From Archivesica marissinica (Eukaryota > Mollusca > Bivalvia > Venerida > Vesicomyidae), in NCBI GenBank assembly GCA_014843695.1, contig CM026404.1, forward strand, positions 81,928,977 through 81,992,976: a stretch of 64,000 bases of DNA. The letters are read 5' to 3'. The notes under the pieces were generated by a model, which was not told where the DNA came from, made no database searches, and worked only from the letters and a program-made list of their open reading frames with translations. Positions 59,801-64,000 of the stretch are shown piece after piece; the stretch's first letter is position 1, and every line of letters starts with the position of its first letter. Made by a program: the position numbers and the translations under genes.

Positions 59801-62284
59801 CCTCCGAACTTGTTGTAATGTGCACCTCCGAACGTGTTGCAATGTGCACATCCGAACGTGTTGCAATGTGCACCTCCGAACGTGTTGCAATGGGCACCTC
59901 CGAACTTGTTGCAATATGCACCTCCGAACGTGTTGCAATGTGCACCTCCGAACGTGTTGCAATGTGCACCTCCGAAAGTGTTGTAATGTGCACCTCGAAC
60001 TTGTAACAATGTGCACCTCCAAACGTGTTGCAATGTGCACCTCCGAAAGTGTTGTAATGTGCACCTCGAACTTGTAGCAATGTGCACCTCCGAACTTGTA
60101 GCAATGTGCACCTCCGAACTTGTAGCAATGTACACCTCCGAACTTGTTGCAATATGCACCTCCGAACTTGTAGCAATGTGCACATCCGAACTTGTAGCAA
60201 TGTACACCTCCGAACTTGTAGCAATGTGCACCTCCGAACTTGTAGTAATGTGCACCTCCGAACTTGTAGCAATGTGCACCTCCGAACGTGTTGCAATGTG
60301 CACCTCCGAAAGTGTTGTAATGTGCACCTCGAACTTGTAACAATGTGCACCTCCAAACTTGTAGCAATGTGCACCCCGAACTTGTAATGTGCACCTCGAA
60401 CTTGTAGCAATGTGCACCTCCGAACTTGTAGCAATGTGCACCTCCGAACTTGTTGCAATGTGCACCTCCGAACGTGTTGCAATGTGCACCTCCGAAAGTG
60501 TTGTAATGTGCACCTCGAACTTGTAGCAATGTGCACCTCCGAACTTGTAGCAATGTGCACCTCCGAACTTGTAGCAATGTACACCTCCGAACTTGTTGCA
60601 ATATGCACCTCCGAACTTGTAGCAATGTGCACATCCGAACTTGTAGCAATGTACACCTCCGAACTTGTAGCAATGTGCACCTCCGAACTTGTAGTAATGT
60701 GCACCTCCGAACTTGTAGCAATGTGCACCTCCGAACTTGTAGCAATGTGCACCTCCGAACTTGTTGCAATGTGCACCTCCGAACTTGTTGCAATGTGCAC
60801 CTCCGAACTTGTTGTAATGTGCACCTCCGAACTTGTTGTAATGTGCACCTCCGAACGTGTTGCAATGTGCACCTCCGAACGTGTTGCAATGTGCACCTCC
60901 GAACGTGTTGCAATGTGCACCTCCGAACGTGTTGCAATGTGCACCTCCGAAATTGTTGTAATGTGTACCTCCGACCGTGTTGCAATGTGCACCTCTGAAC
61001 GTGTTGTAATGTGTACCTCCGAACTTGTTGTAATGTGTACCTCCGAACGTGTTGCAATGTGCACCTCTGAACGTGTTGTAATGTGCACCTCCGAACGTGT
61101 TGCAATGTGCACCTCCGAACGTGTTGTAATGTGTACCTCCGAACGTGTTGCAATGTGCACCTCTGAACGTGTTGTAATGTGCACCTCCGAACGTGTTGCA
61201 ATGTGCACCTCCGAACTTGTTGTAATGTGTACCTCCGAACTTGTTGTAATGTGTACCTCCGAACGTGTTGCAATGTGTACATCCGAACGTGTTGCAATGT
61301 GCACCTCCGAACGTGTTGCAATGTGCACCTCCGAACGTGTTGTAATGTGCACCTCCGAACGTGTTGCAATGTGCACCTCCGAACTTGTTGTAATGTGCAC
61401 CTCCGAATGTGTTGCAATGCGCACCTCCTAACGTGTTGCAATGTGTACCTCCGAACGTGTAGCAATGTGCACCTCCGAACTTGTTGCAATGTGCACCTCC
61501 GAACTTGTTGTAATGTGCACCTCCGAACGTGTTGCAATGTGTACCTCCGAACGTGTAGCAATGTGCACCTCCGAACTTGTTGCAATGTGCACCTCCGAAC
61601 TTGTTGTAATGTGCACCTCCGAACGTGTTGCAATGTGCACATCCGAACGTGTTGCAATGTGCACCTCCGAACGTGTTGCAATGGGCACCTCCGAACTTGT
61701 TGCAATATGCACCTCCGAACGTGTTGCAATGTGCACCTCCGAACGTGTTGCAATGTGCACCTCCGAAAGTGTTGTAATGTGCACCTCGAACTTGTAGCAA
61801 TGTGCACCTCCAAACTTGTAGCAATGTGCACCCCGAACTTGTAGCAATGTGCACCTCGAACTTGTAGCAATGTGCACCTCCGAACTTGTAGCAATGTGCA
61901 CCTCCGAACTTGTTGCAATGTGCACCTCCGAACGTGTTGCAATGTGCACCTCCGAAAGTGTTGTAATGTGCACCTCGAACTTGTAGCAATGTGCACCTCC
62001 GAACTTGTAGCAATGTGCACCTCCGAACTTGTAGCAATGTACACCTCCGAACTTGTTGCAATATGCACCTCCGAACTTGTAGCAATGTGCACATCCGAAC
62101 TTGTAGCAATGTACACCTCCGAACTTGTAGCAATGTGCACCTCCGAACTTGTAGTAATGTGTACCTCCGAACTTGTAGCAATGTGCACCTCCGAACTTGT
62201 AGCAATGTGCACCTCCGAACTTGTTGCAATGTGCACCTCCGAACTTGTAGCAATGTGCACCTCCGAACGTGTTGTAATGTGCAA
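56851..62284 (+). repeat. 24-bp minisatellite, about 226 copies (5.4 kb)
   Basis: The core GAACGTGTTGCAATGTGCAC plus CTCC repeats with a few alternating variants (GTGTTGC, TTGTAGC, TTGTTGT, GTGTTGT, TGTACC). Rare 22-23 bp units shift the frame. Blocks are duplicated at larger scale; for example the variant CCTAACGTG recurs at 59636 and 61427, with matching neighbours. The unit lacks stops in most frames, so minus-strand ORFs reach 971, 1069 and 1302 codons and plus-strand ORFs 339 codons, all overlapping. I regard none as genes. The array ends about 105 bp before a TATA box. Confidence 0.95.
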
Positions 62285-62388
62285 CATCTAACTTGTGGCT
62301 CTGTACTGTCGAAGCTTGGGATCCCTAACTTATTGACAGAAATGTTCACTCACATACACTTTTTGTACGACCCTTTTGATTTTAAAGC

Positions 62389-62396
62389 TATATAAA
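62389..62396 (+). promoter_or_regulatory. TATA box of the small secreted-peptide gene
   Basis: TATATAAA, with TCAGCA at about 62430 as a possible start region roughly 40 bp downstream. Supported by the ordered donor, acceptor, CDS and poly-A signal that follow. Confidence 0.55.
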
Positions 62397-62419
62397 CATA
62401 AACAACAATAACGTTTTAT

Positions 62420-62476
62420 CCTGCCTGGATCAGCAACACACGCCGACAAATCGACCAGCTAGCTGTGCTTGAAAAT
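62420..62476 (+). other. Predicted non-coding exon 1
   Basis: It lies between the TATA box and a donor reading AAAAT|GTAAGT (GT at 62477). It contains no ATG, so translation would start in exon 2. The 5' limit is a guess. Confidence 0.5.
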
Positions 62477-62528
62477 GTAAGTTTTTCCATATATTCTTCT
62501 ATTGTGTTTGATTGATTATTTTATTTCA

Positions 62529-62569
62529 GTTTATTTATCGTCGCTACCGGTTGTCCATTTGAGCGACAG
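62529..62569 (-). mobile_element. MetaSINE tail fragment
   Basis: GTTTATTTATCGTCGCTACC through GAGCGACAG. Inside the predicted intron. Confidence 0.7.
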
Positions 62570-62672
62570 CCAATTTACCTAACAACACATTGCCTAGGCA
62601 GGCTCCAGCGGTTAACCAGTACTTGGTGCACCAACCTCCGTACGAAACTGCCGACTTGTTCATATAAATACT

Positions 62673-62794
62673 GTCTCTTCTCTCTCCCTCGTGGCGATGG
62701 ATTCCATCAGGAATGAGGTCTCGAGAGTGATTAATGTAAGTTCAAAGTACTTGTTTCGCAATCGAGCTAAAATAAAGTTGTATAAACTAATGTA
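62673..62794 (+). mobile_element. SINE-L, body and tail only
   Basis: CTCTTCTCTCTCCCTCG to TTGTATAAACT; the head is lost. Confidence 0.8.
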
Positions 62795-62915
62795 AATGCT
62801 TCGTTTACATTTTCAACAGATTTGTCAACATTTGCCGATTTTAAGAATGCACCAGCCATATGGCGTATCAAATATATGTTCTTAATAAGCAACACTCTTA
62901 CTGAGTATGGCTATA

Positions 62916-63094
62916 TTAGCTCGCTCGCTTCTCACCAATGTAACCCGGGTTCGATCCTCGGACCGGGAAGAATGTGAGATGGTACGGTGGTCGCCAGATC
63001 TGACAGGTTGGTTTTCTCCGAGTACTCCGGTTTCACTTCTCACGAATGACCACATATACGCTTTCATCCGCGCTAACGAGAGTGATTAATATGG
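62916..63094 (+). mobile_element. SINE-G, truncated at both ends
   Basis: It begins within the head (GCTCGCTCGCTTCTCACC) and stops at AGAGTGATTAATAT. The two overlapping 60-61 codon ORFs on opposite strands are SINE artefacts. Confidence 0.83.
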
Positions 63095-63397
63095 GCGATT
63101 TGTTATTTCTAGCGATGTGAAACGATACCTATCGCTTATTGACTAAAGTCAAACCTGTCTTAAGCAGCCAGCCAAGGGAATTACAGAAAGTGCGTAGCAC
63201 AGGTGGCTGCTTAATATAAGTCAAATGTATAATAAAATAACATATTGGGAATCAGGAAACTGGCTGCTTAATGCAGGTTGGCTGCTTAATGGAGGTGACC
63301 ACTAACACAGGTTTGACTGTATATGATAATTTACGTGTCATATTTTGTCACTGAACTATGTTGCAATACTATCTAATGTTTTGTAATATTTCAGAAG

Positions 63398-63655
63398 ATG
63401 TCTCTTACTATGAGCCAGTTGATAGTGGTCGTCATCGCCTGTTGGGCGGTGTATGTCCATGCAGACGACATATGGGAAACGGTATATTCTAATGCATTGG
63501 ACGTCGGAGAGCTGCGCAGTAGAATAAGCTTTGGATACTCGCGCATTAGAAGAGCGTGTTGTAGGCCACGCCTGGCAAGATCCGTATTTGAAGGCAACGT
63601 TGGAAGTCTCAACAGGATTAACTCTATGCGAGTTGCCACCTGCTGTTTCCATTAA
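63398..63655 (+). CDS. Small secreted peptide precursor with two vicinal cysteine pairs (85 aa)
   Basis: I do not recognise the family. The ATG lies three bases after a predicted TTTCAG acceptor. Residues 1-22 look like a signal peptide: polar start, hydrophobic core LIVVVIACWAVYV, cleavage likely after HA at 21-22. Residues 23-50 form an acidic-then-basic pro-region. A dibasic R51-R52 could be cut by a prohormone convertase, leaving a 33-residue mature peptide with Cys54-Cys55 near its start and Cys82-Cys83 near its end, followed by Phe-His. There is no C-terminal Gly for amidation. The four cysteines could form two disulfides closing a 26-residue loop. A neuropeptide/hormone, antimicrobial or toxin-like role is possible; the spacing does not match the short-loop CC-CC peptides I know. 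An AATAAA follows 252 bp after the stop. Met5 is an alternative start. Confidence 0.62.
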   Translation: MSLTMSQLIVVVIACWAVYVHADDIWETVYSNALDVGELRSRISFGYSRIRRACCRPRLARSVFEGNVGSLNRINSMRVATCCFH

Positions 63656-63906
63656 CATCGTCTAAATCTGAATGTGTTACCAGTCGATGAATCGATCGTC
63701 ACTTATTCAAGAATTTATAATAATAGCAACGTAATGACCGATTTACAATTATACAGAAGAAAACATATATTTACTTTGTGCAAAAACGCGTAAAATACAT
63801 AATACATACTTCGGATAAGTGTGTTTTTACATGAAAAACAATAACTATATAAATACATAGATTTAACCATTTTGGAATATTTTTATTTGTTCAGTTTGTG
63901 TTTTGT

Positions 63907-63912
63907 AATAAA
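63907..63912 (+). terminator. Polyadenylation signal of the peptide gene
   Basis: AATAAA within TTTGTAATAAAGATGTG; a transcript end would fall about 63925-63940. The 3'-UTR (63656 on) is AT-rich without other features. Confidence 0.55.
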
Positions 63913-64000
63913 GATGTGATATATCTTTGATGGAATCCTTCGTATTTCGTTTTCACGTAATAATACTCATATAATATAGGTGTGCGTTTTCTATGTCATC

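Larger units (their letters stand above)
62477..63394 (+). other. Predicted intron, 918 bp, carrying SINE remnants
   Basis: The donor GTAAGT and the acceptor TAATATTTCAG (AG at 63393-63394), with a possible branch point CTAAT at 63373, fit spliceosomal rules. It holds a MetaSINE tail, a SINE-L part and a SINE-G part. The rest (63095-63360) has several TGGCTGCTTAAT-like short repeats around 63205-63300. Confidence 0.5.

Noticed and set aside
56851..62284. CRISPR array
   Set aside because: The repeats are directly adjacent with no unique spacers, and the sequence context is animal.
58441..62349. 1302-, 1069- and 971-codon minus-strand ORFs as giant repeat proteins
   Set aside because: They overlap in different frames over the same 24-bp units and change frame wherever a unit loses one or two bases. 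No start context, domain or unique region supports any of them.
32105..63094. Functional tRNA genes (Glu-, Thr-, Leu-like)
   Set aside because: Each tRNA-like head continues into a shared non-tRNA body and tail and occurs many times on both strands, some with target duplications. They are SINE heads.
63398..63655. Assigning the secreted peptide to a known toxin family
   Set aside because: The adjacent cysteine pairs are superficially like short CC-CC peptides, but the 26-residue gap and lack of any other match do not support naming a family.

Overview
The window is eukaryotic, animal and repeat-dominated. It shows AT-rich intergenic DNA, GT-AG intron signals, tRNA-derived SINEs, an RT-bearing non-LTR element, MULE-type DNA transposons and very large tandem arrays, and no operon structure. 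The commonest SINE carries the block GATGGGACGTTAAACCGAGG, which I associate from memory with the Meta-domain of MetaSINEs (common in molluscs and other lophotrochozoans). A mollusc genome is my best guess; this is inference.

Layout: 1-1464 is AT-rich DNA with one decayed duplication. 1465-8560 is tandem array A (unit about 463-471 bp). 9010-26645 is tandem array B, a higher-order satellite of about 1555 bp made of two diverged halves. 26646-29460 is the only stretch in the left half that looks like ordinary gene territory: a small minus-strand ORF (28632-28997) beside promoter-like motifs, plus weak exon candidates. 29461-40660 is a mosaic of SINEs, foldback and MITE elements and local duplications, including a near-identical 1.37 kb duplication at an offset of 2125 bp. 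40670-46095 is a complete nested transposon: a FLYWCH/MULE element with 193-bp inverted termini made of about 32-bp repeats and a 10-bp target duplication, invaded by a 5'-truncated LINE (15-bp target duplication) and by a MetaSINE (13-bp target duplication). 46316-47587 is a second, long MULE transposase ORF. 49072-50880 is a 37-bp minisatellite, 55359-55710 a 24-bp minisatellite, 56412-56850 a 49-bp tandem repeat, and 56851-62284 a 5.4-kb array of another 24-bp unit.

The best host-gene candidate is at the right end: a TATA box at 62389, a non-coding first exon ending in a GTAAGT donor, a 918-bp intron full of SINEs, a TTTCAG acceptor, an 85-codon secreted-peptide CDS (63398-63655) with two vicinal cysteine pairs, and an AATAAA at 63907. 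The 5.4-kb minisatellite ends about 105 bp upstream of that TATA box.

The selfish elements fit one retroposition economy. Three or more SINE families with different tRNA-like heads share a similar 3' tail, suggesting a common LINE partner. Almost all long ORFs in the tandem arrays are by-products of stop-free repeat units, not genes. Coordinates of repeat edges are by eye and usually good to within about 10 bp.
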